Positions 1 to 6,299 of a stretch of 18,349 nucleotides of DNA are shown here, in pieces. The position numbers were made by a program, and so were the translations under genes. The stretch covers positions 1 through 18,349 of the forward strand of contig JAGLKL010000006.1 in NCBI GenBank assembly GCA_023141075.1, in the 5' to 3' direction. The notes below the pieces were generated by a model that ran no database searches, was not told the DNA's origin, and worked only from the letters and a program-made list of their open reading frames with translations. The stretch is from Alphaproteobacteria bacterium (GTDB taxonomy: Bacteria > Pseudomonadota > Alphaproteobacteria > Micavibrionales > Micavibrionaceae). Positions within the stretch are counted from its first letter, which is position 1; the number at the start of each line of letters is the position of its first letter.

Positions 1-454
1 CTTCCAGCAGTAACGGATCTTCGAATAACCGGGTTGTTTCCTGAGAACTCAACCCCAGGCGGTTCATACCTGTATCGAAATGCAAGGCTACGGGGAGTTG
101 TTCTCCCACGCTTTTGGCAGCCTTTTTGATTTCAGACAAAGAATTGAGCACAGGCGTGATATTGTTACTTTGATAGAGTTCAATTTGCTCTTCATCAGAA
201 CTCAGGCCGCTTAGGACATAGATTATTGCATCTGTCGGAATTACCGCTCGCAATGCCATGCTTTCCTCAGTGGTCGCAACAAAAAAGCTGCGTGCACCTG
301 ATTTATATAATGCGGGTGCGCATTTATCTATCCCAAGTCCGTATGCATCGGCTTTAACCACACAGGCTGTTTCACAGGAATTCACGCTCAAGCTATCAAG
401 AGTCTTGTAATTGCGTGCTAACGCCTCCAGATCAATCGTCAGTTCTCCGCTCAT
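1..454 (-). CDS. alr: Alanine racemase, N-terminal part (cut by window edge)
   Basis: Only the first 151 codons are in the window; the 3' part lies beyond the left edge. Alanine racemase is a cytoplasmic PLP enzyme that interconverts L- and D-alanine for peptidoglycan. The PLP-lysine motif VVKADAYGLG is present at residues 32-41, so K34 is the expected Schiff-base lysine. It is followed by the barrel-strand motif HFDTGMNRLG, typical of the family. The ATG at 454-452 has an AGGAG about 11 bases upstream. It starts 17 bases after the dnaB stop, so it is probably cotranscribed with dnaB. The order dnaB-alr is common in alphaproteobacteria. The identification is firm; only the C-terminal half, with the second catalytic residue (Tyr), cannot be checked. 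Confidence 0.93.
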   Translation of the reverse strand, partial: MSGELTIDLEALARNYKTLDSLSVNSCETACVVKADAYGLGIDKCAPALYKSGARSFFVATTEESMALRAVIPTDAIIYVLSGLSSDEEQIELYQSNNITPVLNSLSEIKKAAKSVGEQLPVALHFDTGMNRLGLSSQETTRLFEDPLLLE

Positions 455-471
455 TGCACAATTGCTCCTGC

Positions 472-1971
472 CTAATAGACTTGTTTATCGTGGATTTCAT
501 CAAGATCACTAAAGCGTGTGTATTGCCCGTCGAAATGCATGCGTATTGCTCCAATCGGGCCATGACGAGCTTTAGAGATGATACACTCACCGACATTGCG
601 TGCGCGTTCGCAACTCTCCTGCCACTTCATATGCTTTTCCGTGCCAATTTCAGGCTCGGCGCGGTGAAGGTAATATTCCTCACGATAGACAAACATCACC
701 ACGTCGGCATCTTGCTCAATAGAGCCGGATTCGCGCAAGTCCGAGAGCATCGGGCGTTTGTCCTCGCGCTGCTCAACCGCACGGGAAAGCTGAGACAAGG
801 CAAGTACCGGGATTTCCAGTTCCTTGGCGATGGCCTTAAGGCCGCGGGTAATTTCGGAGACTTCCTGCACACGGTTGGATTCTGCCTGACGCGAGCCGGT
901 TCCGCGCAGGAGTTGGAGATAGTCTACTACAATCATGTCCAGCCCGTGCTGGCGTTTGAGCCTTCGAGCGCGTGTACGCACTGCACCGATGGTTAAGGCC
1001 GCGGTGTCGTCAATATATAGAGGGACTTGCGATAGCTCCTGAGAGGCTTTAACGAAGCTCTGGAAGTCTTCTTGTTTGATAGCGCCCTGCTTGATTAAAT
1101 GGCTTGATATGCCGGCGACATCGGCCAAAATCCTGGTGGCGAGCTGATCGGCGGACATCTCAAGGGAGAAGAATCCGACGCGTGCGCCTTCTTTCCCCCC
1201 GGTTTGTGCATAGATGCGGGCGGAGTTAAATGCAATGTTAGTAGCCAGAGCGGTTTTCCCCATAGAAGGCCGACCGGCCAAAATAACCATATCAGAAGGA
1301 TGAAGTCCGCCGAGCAGCTTGTCCATATCACGTAGGCCGGTGGTATAACCTGTCACGTGACCTTTGGCTTTGTAGGCTTTTTCGGCAATTTCGATGGAAA
1401 CCAACACCGAATCACGCAAAGACACAAATCCGCCTGTGGTTTCTCCGTTCTCGGCTAAAGAAAACAGCCGTGATTCTGCCGTTTCTATTGTATCCTTTGC
1501 GCTTGATTCAAGGCGCAGGGAGTGAGCGTCGTTCACCACGTCTTCACCCAAAGATACCAGCTCACGGCGCATGAAAAGTTCGTATATTGTCTGCGCATAA
1601 TCGTATACGTTAATCACGCTGACTATACTGCCCGCGAGATCGGCCAGATAAACTCCGCCGCCTAGCTCCGAAAGATCTTCATCTTTTTCGAAATACCCCT
1701 TTAGTGTAACCGGGGAAGCAGTCTGGCCGCGTTCAACAAACTGCGTGATAGCAGTATAGATTCGCTGGTGCACAGGCATAAAAAAATGCTCGGCCTTCAG
1801 CAAATCCGCAACTTTTTCATAAGAGCGGTTATTGACCAGAAGCGCACCTAGCAACCCTTGCTCTGCCTCGCTATTATGTGGGAGAATACGATAATGCGGG
1901 TTATCGTTACCTTGGTCGATCTCTTGGCGTGTGCCCGTATCGACAGATTTTATCATTACATCACTACTCAT
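472..1971 (-). CDS. dnaB: Replicative DNA helicase DnaB
   Basis: This is the hexameric helicase that unwinds DNA at the replication fork. Counting from the ATG at 1971, the protein has 499 residues, near the usual 460-500. The N-terminal primase-interaction domain (about 25-130) contains the typical PHNSEAEQGLLGALL. The RecA-like domain has Walker A GRPSMGKT (233-240), SLEMS (269-273), Walker B-type VVDYLQLL (348-355) and a late KARHGPIG segment that carries the arginine finger region. No intein or internal break is visible. The start is uncertain: neither the ATG at 1971 nor the one at 1956 (MIKSVD) has a good Shine-Dalgarno, and the reading frame stays open upstream to a TTG at 2013. The ATG at 1971 gives the most ordinary N-terminus. 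It lies downstream of rplI across a terminator and just ahead of alr. Confidence 0.96.
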   Translation of the reverse strand: MSSDVMIKSVDTGTRQEIDQGNDNPHYRILPHNSEAEQGLLGALLVNNRSYEKVADLLKAEHFFMPVHQRIYTAITQFVERGQTASPVTLKGYFEKDEDLSELGGGVYLADLAGSIVSVINVYDYAQTIYELFMRRELVSLGEDVVNDAHSLRLESSAKDTIETAESRLFSLAENGETTGGFVSLRDSVLVSIEIAEKAYKAKGHVTGYTTGLRDMDKLLGGLHPSDMVILAGRPSMGKTALATNIAFNSARIYAQTGGKEGARVGFFSLEMSADQLATRILADVAGISSHLIKQGAIKQEDFQSFVKASQELSQVPLYIDDTAALTIGAVRTRARRLKRQHGLDMIVVDYLQLLRGTGSRQAESNRVQEVSEITRGLKAIAKELEIPVLALSQLSRAVEQREDKRPMLSDLRESGSIEQDADVVMFVYREEYYLHRAEPEIGTEKHMKWQESCERARNVGECIISKARHGPIGAIRMHFDGQYTRFSDLDEIHDKQVY

Positions 1972-2017
1972 GAAATAGAAGCTAACAAACGAGGAGATAA
2001 TCTGCCAGTGCAACCTT

Positions 2018-2047
2018 ATTTTATGCTGTGAATAACGGGGATATAAA
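2018..2047 (-). promoter_or_regulatory. Candidate dnaB promoter
   Basis: On the minus strand, TTTATA (2047-2042) and TAAAAT (2023-2018) are separated by 18 bases. The -10 matches the sigma-70 consensus at 5 of 6 positions and the -35 at 4 of 6. Transcription would start near 2011, about 40 bases before the dnaB ATG at 1971. The -35 lies in the T-run of the rplI terminator. This is inference from spacing and consensus only. Confidence 0.35.
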
Positions 2048-2071
2048 AAGCCCTTGTATAAACTACAAGGG
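2044..2071 (-). terminator. Intrinsic terminator after rplI
   Basis: On the minus strand the RNA forms a perfect 8-bp stem, CCCTTGTA / TACAAGGG (2071-2064 with 2058-2051), with a 5-base loop, followed by CTTTTTA. It lies 30 bases after the rplI stop and would end the rpsF-rpsR-rplI transcript before dnaB. The stem is only moderately GC-rich, so some read-through into dnaB is possible. Confidence 0.8.
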
Positions 2072-2100
2072 TTTAATTATGTGATTATTCTTTGCCCGGC

Positions 2101-2766
2101 TTATTTGGCCTTTTTTTCTTCTTTCGCAGCGTCCTTATCTTTAGAAGTTTTATCTTCTTCGGAAGCGGCTTCTTCCTTAGGAGCTTCTTCCTCAGAAGAA
2201 TCTTCTTCGGATTCAGCTTTGGCCGGTGCCGGTGCTGGAGCTTCTTTTTCCTGCTCTTGTTCAGAAACTAGAGCACGACCTGTTTTTGCTTGGGTTTTTG
2301 CTTCTTCATCAGAGCGCGCGATGTTAACAATCACCTCGGCTTTTACTTCAGGGTGCAAAACAATCGATACCTGCATAAGACCAATCATCTTAATGTTCTG
2401 GTTTAGTTGAACCATAGTGCGGGTAACGGTTTCTTTTGTTTTGTCGCAAACAGCCTGCGCGATATCGCGCGTGGAAACAGAGCCGAAAAGATGCCCTGCT
2501 TCAGAAGCCTGACGGATAATAGCAACTTTGATACCGTTGATTTTCTCAGCCATTTTTTCTGCTTCTGCGCGGTTTTTATCGTTTTGCTTTTCAAACACTT
2601 TTTTCTGTGTTTCGAAATAAGCAATATTTTCTTTGTTGGCACGCAAGGCTTTTTTCTGCGGCAAGAGGTAATTGCGAGCAAAACCCGGCTTGACATTAAC
2701 GATGTCGCCAAGCTCACCAAGATTCTCCACGCGCTCAAGCAAAATGACTTGTGTAGATGATGACAT
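2101..2766 (-). CDS. rplI: 50S ribosomal protein bL9 with long acidic tail
   Basis: bL9 is an elongated large-subunit protein bound to 23S rRNA near the L1 stalk. The N-terminal domain is clear (VILLERVENLGELGDIV, then VKPGFARNYLLP). It is followed by the long connecting helix (about 40-75) and the C-terminal domain ending near residue 150. At 221 residues it is about 70 longer than the E. coli protein. The extra tail from about 152 is low-complexity Glu/Lys/Ala/Ser/Asp and strongly acidic. Tails of this kind occur in some alphaproteobacterial bL9 proteins; their role is unknown to me. The ATG at 2766 has a GGAGA about 8 bases upstream. It follows rpsR by 18 bases and is the last gene before the terminator. 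Confidence 0.97.
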   Translation of the reverse strand: MSSSTQVILLERVENLGELGDIVNVKPGFARNYLLPQKKALRANKENIAYFETQKKVFEKQNDKNRAEAEKMAEKINGIKVAIIRQASEAGHLFGSVSTRDIAQAVCDKTKETVTRTMVQLNQNIKMIGLMQVSIVLHPEVKAEVIVNIARSDEEAKTQAKTGRALVSEQEQEKEAPAPAPAKAESEEDSSEEEAPKEEAASEEDKTSKDKDAAKEEKKAK

Positions 2767-2784
2767 TATCTTTTCTCCAAATCT

Positions 2785-3081
2785 TTACTTATTATATGAT
2801 GGCCGACGGCTTTGGTGGTGGCCTTGATCGGTATCATGTTGAATATATGGCAATAGCCCCATGTAACGGGCGCGTTTAATGGCTTTGGCCAATTCGCGTT
2901 GTTTTTTCTGGGATACTGCGGTGATACGGCTCGGGATAATCTTCCCGCGCTCGGAGATGTAACGGCTCAATAATCTTACATTTTTCCAGTCGATTTCAGG
3001 CGCATTCGGTCCTGTGAACGGGCAAGTTTTCTTGCGGCGGAAAAACGGGCGTTTTACAGTTGGAGCATCGGCAGCAGACAT
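2785..3081 (-). CDS. rpsR: 30S ribosomal protein bS18
   Basis: bS18 binds 16S rRNA as a heterodimer with bS6 on the small-subunit platform. The family signature is clear: FFRRKKTCPFTG (13-24), the IDWKNVRLLSRYISERGKII segment (30-49), then the basic helix with QRELAKAIKRARYMGLLPY. At 98 residues it has a slightly extended, His/Arg-rich C-terminus. The ATG immediately follows the rpsF stop (TAA then ATG) and has a strong AAGGAGG inside the last codons of rpsF. The two are therefore translated as a coupled pair, which fits their equimolar partnership. In many alphaproteobacteria a DUF2232 membrane-protein gene sits between rpsR and rplI; it is absent here. Confidence 0.97.
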   Translation of the reverse strand: MSAADAPTVKRPFFRRKKTCPFTGPNAPEIDWKNVRLLSRYISERGKIIPSRITAVSQKKQRELAKAIKRARYMGLLPYIQHDTDQGHHQSRRPSYNK

Positions 3082-3510
3082 TTAAGCAACCTCCTTATTT
3101 TTATCTTTTGAATCTTTATCTTTTGAGTCTTTCAAATCACTTCTATCTTTTTTGACTTCTCTTGCGGGTTTTACACTCTCATCACGGACATTTCTTTCCA
3201 CCATGACTGACGTGTTTTCAGAAAGGGCTTCTTCGCGAACAGTCAAAAAGCGCACGATGTCTTCATGCAAGCGCATCTGCCTCTCCATTTCATGCAAGGC
3301 CTCAGCCGGTGTATCAAGTTCCAGCAAAACATAGTGGCCTTTGCGAGCTTTATTAATACGGTATGCAAAAGCTTTTAAGCCCCAAAACTCAGTTTTGTGG
3401 ATTTTGCCTTTATTATCTGTGATGATTTTGGCGAAGCTCTCCGTAATTTTTTTGACTTGAGCATCTGTTAAGTCTTGTCGTGCAATAAACACGATTTCGT
3501 AATAAGGCAT
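3082..3510 (-). CDS. rpsF: 30S ribosomal protein bS6 with charged tail
   Basis: bS6 partners bS18 on the 30S platform. The ferredoxin-like core runs from MPYYEIVFIARQDL to about residue 98 and includes KTEFWGLKAFAYRINKARKGHYVLLELD and the conserved MRLHEDIVRFLTVR region. The C-terminal tail (about 99-142) is low-complexity and rich in Lys, Asp and Ser, with two DSKDK units encoded by a 15-bp tandem repeat. E. coli bS6 is a substrate of the glutamate ligase RimK, but here the tail is encoded in the gene. The ATG at 3510 has GGAGG about 9 bases upstream. It is the first gene of the rpsF-rpsR-rplI operon, with promoter and leader upstream, divergent from fabD. Confidence 0.97.
   Translation of the reverse strand: MPYYEIVFIARQDLTDAQVKKITESFAKIITDNKGKIHKTEFWGLKAFAYRINKARKGHYVLLELDTPAEALHEMERQMRLHEDIVRFLTVREEALSENTSVMVERNVRDESVKPAREVKKDRSDLKDSKDKDSKDKNKEVA
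3100..3129 (-). repeat. 15-bp tandem repeat in the rpsF tail
   Basis: Two adjacent copies of a 15-bp unit, GAyTCAAAAGATAAA on the coding strand, differ at one base and encode DSKDK DSKDK. The array is in frame and could expand or contract by replication slippage without breaking the gene. Confidence 0.8.
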
Positions 3511-3615
3511 GTTCGTTTCCTCCTGGGTTTGTGTTTTCCCCTGCTAATAAGGGGTTACATAGCTGATGAGGCCTTTCTCACCAGCGAGGTTAAGTTTATT
3601 TTGCCCTCAAATTCC
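3511..3615 (-). promoter_or_regulatory. Structured 5' leader of the rpsF operon
   Basis: The predicted leader is about 105 bases long and has two hairpins. The larger pairs GCTGGTGAG (3585-3577) with CTCATCAGC (3570-3562), 9 bp with one G-U, around the loop AAAGGC. The second pairs CCCCT with AGGGG (3554-3550 with 3542-3538) around a 7-base loop, about 15 bases before the Shine-Dalgarno. Binding of the bS6:bS18 complex to rpsF leaders is known as autogenous control in several bacteria. I see structure in the right place but cannot confirm that the known motif is present, so the autoregulatory role is inference. Confidence 0.45.
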
Positions 3616-3621
3616 GGGCAG

Positions 3622-3649
3622 ACTATAGCGATTTAGCGTCAAAGCGCAA
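3622..3649 (-). promoter_or_regulatory. Promoter of rpsF-rpsR-rplI
   Basis: The minus strand has TTGCGC (3649-3644), a 16-base spacer and TATAGT (3627-3622). The element begins CTTGCG, a common -35 form in alphaproteobacteria, and the -10 matches consensus at 5 of 6. Transcription would start near 3615 with CCCGG downstream of the -10. Confidence 0.6.
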
Positions 3650-3699
3650 GTTTTTTTGTTATTGTTTATGAATTATTGCCATGTGCGATATAAATCATA

Positions 3700-3727
3700 T
3701 TGACAAAATGGCGGTTTCCCATAGTTT
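3700..3727 (+). promoter_or_regulatory. Candidate fabD promoter
   Basis: A perfect TTGACA (3700-3705) is followed after 16 bases by TAGTTT (3722-3727), a weak -10. An alternative -10, CATAGT at 3720-3725, has a better match but only a 14-base spacer. The start would be near 3732-3734, about 32 bases before the fabD ATG. It is divergent from the rpsF promoter. Confidence 0.45.
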
Positions 3728-3729
3728 CG

Positions 3730-3759
3730 TTTCCTTGTGTTTAAGGAAATAAAAGGAAA
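3730..3759 (+). promoter_or_regulatory. Duplicated AAGGAAA ribosome-binding region of fabD with facing TTTCCTT
   Basis: AAGGAAA occurs twice in a row (3743-3749 and 3753-3759). The second copy is 6-8 bases from the fabD ATG and is the working Shine-Dalgarno. TTTCCTT at 3730-3736 is complementary to both copies. It could form a 7-bp hairpin with the first, leaving the second free, or pair with the second and mask it. If transcription starts at about 3733, most of the TTTCCTT arm would be missing from the RNA, so the switch idea depends on the start site. Confidence 0.3.
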
Positions 3760-3765
3760 TAAAAT

Positions 3766-4731
3766 ATGGCTGTTGCTTTTGTTTTTCCGGGACAAGGATC
3801 GCAATATATCGGTATGGGCAAAGACCTTGCCGGGACATACGTAGAAGCCCGTGAGACATTTCAGGAAATCGATGACATTCTGTCACAAAATCTAAGTGCG
3901 ATGATGTTCGATGGCGATAAATCTGATCTGGACATGACAGAAAATACGCAGCCTGCGCTAATGGCCGTTTCCATGGCCGTAATTAATGTTCTAAAAAAAC
4001 AGGCCGGTTTGAACATAGCTGAAACATGTCAATTTGTTGCCGGTCATTCATTGGGAGAATACTCTGCCCTTTGCACAGCGGAAGTCATTTCTCTGGCCGA
4101 TACGACACGTCTTTTGAGATTGCGCGGCACGGCTATGCAAAAGGCGGTTCCTGAGGGAATAGGAAGCATGGCCGCTATATTAGGCATGGATTATGACGCG
4201 GTTGTCAAAATTGCTCAGGACGCTGGGCAAGGCCAAATATGCGTAGCCGCCAATGATAATTCAAACGGTCAAGTCGTAATCAGCGGCCATAAGGAAGCAG
4301 TAGAGCGTGCTATAGAGAAGGCCATTGAACAAGGTGCACGGCGTGCCATTACCCTGCCGGTCAGTGTTGCTTCACATTGTGCGCTTATGGCTCCCGCAGC
4401 CGAAATAATTGCTTGCGCCCTGACAGATATAACTTTTGATACGCCGATCTCCCCTGTAATCCCTAACGTTACAGCCGATGCGCAAAAAGAGCCTGAGAGC
4501 CTTAAAAAGGCACTGGTGGAACAAATTACCGGGACAGTACGCTGGCGTGAATCTGTTTTGTATATGCGTGATGAAGGTGTTACCGATATGGTAGAAATTG
4601 GTGCGGGAAAAGTTTTATGCGGATTGGCACGCCGGATCGATCGTTCGATTACCACGCAAAGTGTGGAAACGTCTGCAGATATTGAGACACTTGTTGAAAA
4701 GCTTTCGTTCGGAAAGCCTTGTTATGTGTGA
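3766..4731 (+). CDS. fabD: Malonyl-CoA:ACP transacylase FabD
   Basis: FabD moves malonyl from CoA to acyl carrier protein, providing the extender unit for type II fatty acid synthesis in the cytoplasm. The 321-residue length is normal. Key motifs are GQGSQ (9-13, oxyanion region), TQPAL (61-65), the nucleophile elbow GHSLGEYS with S95, the substrate-carboxylate Arg at R120 (RLLRLRG) and the catalytic His at H204 (VASHCALM). The ATG at 3766 is supported by AAGGA eight bases upstream. The usual partners fabG, acpP and fabF do not follow. The next 230 bases hold only a short SdhC-like ORF, so the fatty-acid cluster is split in this genome. No terminator hairpin is evident after the stop. Confidence 0.96.
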   Translation: MAVAFVFPGQGSQYIGMGKDLAGTYVEARETFQEIDDILSQNLSAMMFDGDKSDLDMTENTQPALMAVSMAVINVLKKQAGLNIAETCQFVAGHSLGEYSALCTAEVISLADTTRLLRLRGTAMQKAVPEGIGSMAAILGMDYDAVVKIAQDAGQGQICVAANDNSNGQVVISGHKEAVERAIEKAIEQGARRAITLPVSVASHCALMAPAAEIIACALTDITFDTPISPVIPNVTADAQKEPESLKKALVEQITGTVRWRESVLYMRDEGVTDMVEIGAGKVLCGLARRIDRSITTQSVETSADIETLVEKLSFGKPCYV

Positions 4732-4772
4732 TTTCGTTAGTGTTGTTTACGTCTTTTTTAAAGGATGTAGAC

Positions 4773-4892
4773 ATGAACATGAACAAGAAAATCCGTTTAA
4801 CGCCGCATTTGCAGATTTATAGCTTTCCGCCGATTATCGGGATCATAAACATCTTCAATATACTAAAAATTGCATTTTTGGTGAAAATATAG
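4773..4892 (+). pseudogene. 39-codon ORF resembling the SdhC N-terminus, possible remnant
   Basis: A short ORF starts at an ATG with a good AAGGA eight bases upstream and ends at TAG after 39 codons. Residues 8-16, RLTPHLQIY, match the conserved opening of the succinate dehydrogenase cytochrome b subunit SdhC (typically RPLSPHLQIYR, at the same distance from the start). After about residue 20 the similarity fades. The expected heme-region HR-TG motif is not found in this frame, nor in the other two frames just downstream. The rest of sdhC is absent and the region to 4961 is AT-rich. This may be a decayed or recombined copy of an sdhC 5' end, or a short real peptide whose resemblance is chance. 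The similarity covers only about ten residues. Confidence 0.35.
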
Positions 4893-4961
4893 GCATTATA
4901 GGAGTTCGAGGAACGTTTTATACAAAAACACGGGAAACTAAAAACAGGAAGGGAGTACACC

Positions 4962-5390
4962 ATGAACCATCAAATTGCGGCAGTAGCTTATGACAGTATT
5001 ACAGCGAATGACTCACGTGAAGATCGCGCGGTCAAAGAGGTGATTAACGCGGCAAAGCTTATTCACATGGAACTTGGCCCCGGTCTTTTGGAAGAGGTTT
5101 ACGAGGATTGTCTGTGTTCGATACTGACCAAAAGGGATGTGCCGTTTAAATGCAATGTTGATTATCCGGTAACATTTCTAGGCGAAATTCTCGATCATAA
5201 GATTAAATTAAATATGATTGTTGATGATTGCTTAATCGTTGAGATTAAAGCAGTGGGCAAGCCTGAATCTATCCACGAAGCAAATTTACTGACATGTCTA
5301 AAATTATCAAAGGCGAAACAATGTTTGCTTGTTAACTTTAACGTCCCGCTATTAGAGCAGGGGATTAAACGCCTCATCAAAAGGGGTTGA
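4962..5390 (+). CDS. GxxExxY family protein (PDDEXK-like), catalytic Asp replaced
   Basis: This 142-residue protein matches the GxxExxY family (PDDEXK-type fold, also called PDDEXK_3). It has ELGPGLLEEVYEDCL with G41, E44 and Y47, the strand pair ending in LIVEIKAV (E94 and K96 of the ExK motif), HEANLLTCLKLS and LLVNFNVPLLEQGIKRLI. Family members usually read R-A-D-L-L-V before the ExK strand. Here the sequence is K-L-N-M-I-V, so the metal-binding Asp is N84. The protein may be a non-cleaving variant. Its biological role is not established for the family. The ATG has a strong GGAAGGGAG upstream. It stands alone between fabD and convergent nadC, next to the SdhC-like fragment, which suggests an acquired segment. 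Confidence 0.85.
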   Translation: MNHQIAAVAYDSITANDSREDRAVKEVINAAKLIHMELGPGLLEEVYEDCLCSILTKRDVPFKCNVDYPVTFLGEILDHKIKLNMIVDDCLIVEIKAVGKPESIHEANLLTCLKLSKAKQCLLVNFNVPLLEQGIKRLIKRG

Positions 5391-5419
5391 TCTGTTAGGG
5401 TCAGAACTTATTTAGAGTC

Positions 5420-6265
5420 TTAAATCTCAACATCCAGCCCAATGTCCAGCGCTGGGGCTGAGTGGGTGAGCGCACCTACCGAGATATAATCAATGCCCGT
5501 TTCTGCGATATCGCGAACCGTTCCCAAGTCAACGCCGCCGGAAGCTTCAGTAACCATTTTCCCACGGGTCATTTTCACGCCGCGTTCAAGGTCTTTGAGT
5601 GAAAAGTTATCCATCATCACTACATCTGCGCCGCCATGCTCAAGAACTTCCTTCAGTTGATCGAGCGTATCGACCTCGATTTCCACGCGCACCATATGAC
5701 CGGTATTCTCGCATGCAAGAGAGAGCGCCGCATCTATGCCGCCGGCTATAGCAATGTGGTTATCTTTAATGAGTACGGCATCATCCATTCCGAAGCGGTG
5801 ATTAAATCCGCCGCCTGCCCGTACAGCATATTTTTGCATCGCGCGTAAACCCGGTAGTGTTTTGCGTGTATCGCAAATCCGAGCTTTTGTTCCTTGCACT
5901 GCCAGCACATAACGCCGCGTCAAAGAAGCTATACCCGACATATGTGTCATAAAATTCAGAGCTACACGCTCTGCCATGAGTAACGCAGCAGCAGGGCCAC
6001 TGACCATGGCAATATCCTGATCGGCATCTATCACTTCCCCGTCTTGTGCAAAGATTTCGAATTCTATGTCCGGGTCAACATGGTGAAACGCTGTTAATGC
6101 GGGTATCAACCCGGCCAGCACCCCTTCTTCCCTTGCTTTAATAACCCCGCTCGCCTGCTCATAAGGTGGAAGCGTGGCGGCACTGGTAATGTCCAGCCCG
6201 TGTCCCATGTCTTCTTTTAAGGCGCTACGCACCATCTCTTCAATCAAAATAGAGGGCAGTTGCAT
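5420..6265 (-). CDS. nadC: Nicotinate-nucleotide pyrophosphorylase (carboxylating), quinolinate phosphoribosyltransferase
   Basis: NadC joins quinolinate and PRPP to make nicotinic acid mononucleotide, releasing CO2 and pyrophosphate, in de novo NAD synthesis. The 281-residue length is standard. The signature is clear: the substrate-binding DTRKTLPGLR (132-141), GGGFNHR (151-157), LIKDNH (165-170), the acidic pair in VEIEVDT (194-200), EASGGV (240-245) and the phosphate-binding SVGALTHS (262-269). The ATG at 6265 has GGAGA about 10 bases upstream. It follows nadA by 34 bases, making a two-gene nadA-nadC operon. No terminator is visible in the 29-base convergent gap to the GxxExxY gene. Confidence 0.97.
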   Translation of the reverse strand: MQLPSILIEEMVRSALKEDMGHGLDITSAATLPPYEQASGVIKAREEGVLAGLIPALTAFHHVDPDIEFEIFAQDGEVIDADQDIAMVSGPAAALLMAERVALNFMTHMSGIASLTRRYVLAVQGTKARICDTRKTLPGLRAMQKYAVRAGGGFNHRFGMDDAVLIKDNHIAIAGGIDAALSLACENTGHMVRVEIEVDTLDQLKEVLEHGGADVVMMDNFSLKDLERGVKMTRGKMVTEASGGVDLGTVRDIAETGIDYISVGALTHSAPALDIGLDVEI

Positions 6266-6299
6266 GGCTTTTAATCTCCAAAAGTTAAGAAGACTAACC

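Noticed and set aside
415..996. 193-codon plus-strand open frame over the alr/dnaB junction
   Set aside because: It is antisense to the strongly conserved dnaB and alr frames, has no recognisable domain, and reads as a by-product of their codon use.
2054..2410. Ser/Ala/Glu-rich plus-strand open frame opposite rplI
   Set aside because: It is the reverse reading of the repetitive Glu/Lys/Ala tail of bL9; low-complexity tails often leave the opposite strand open.
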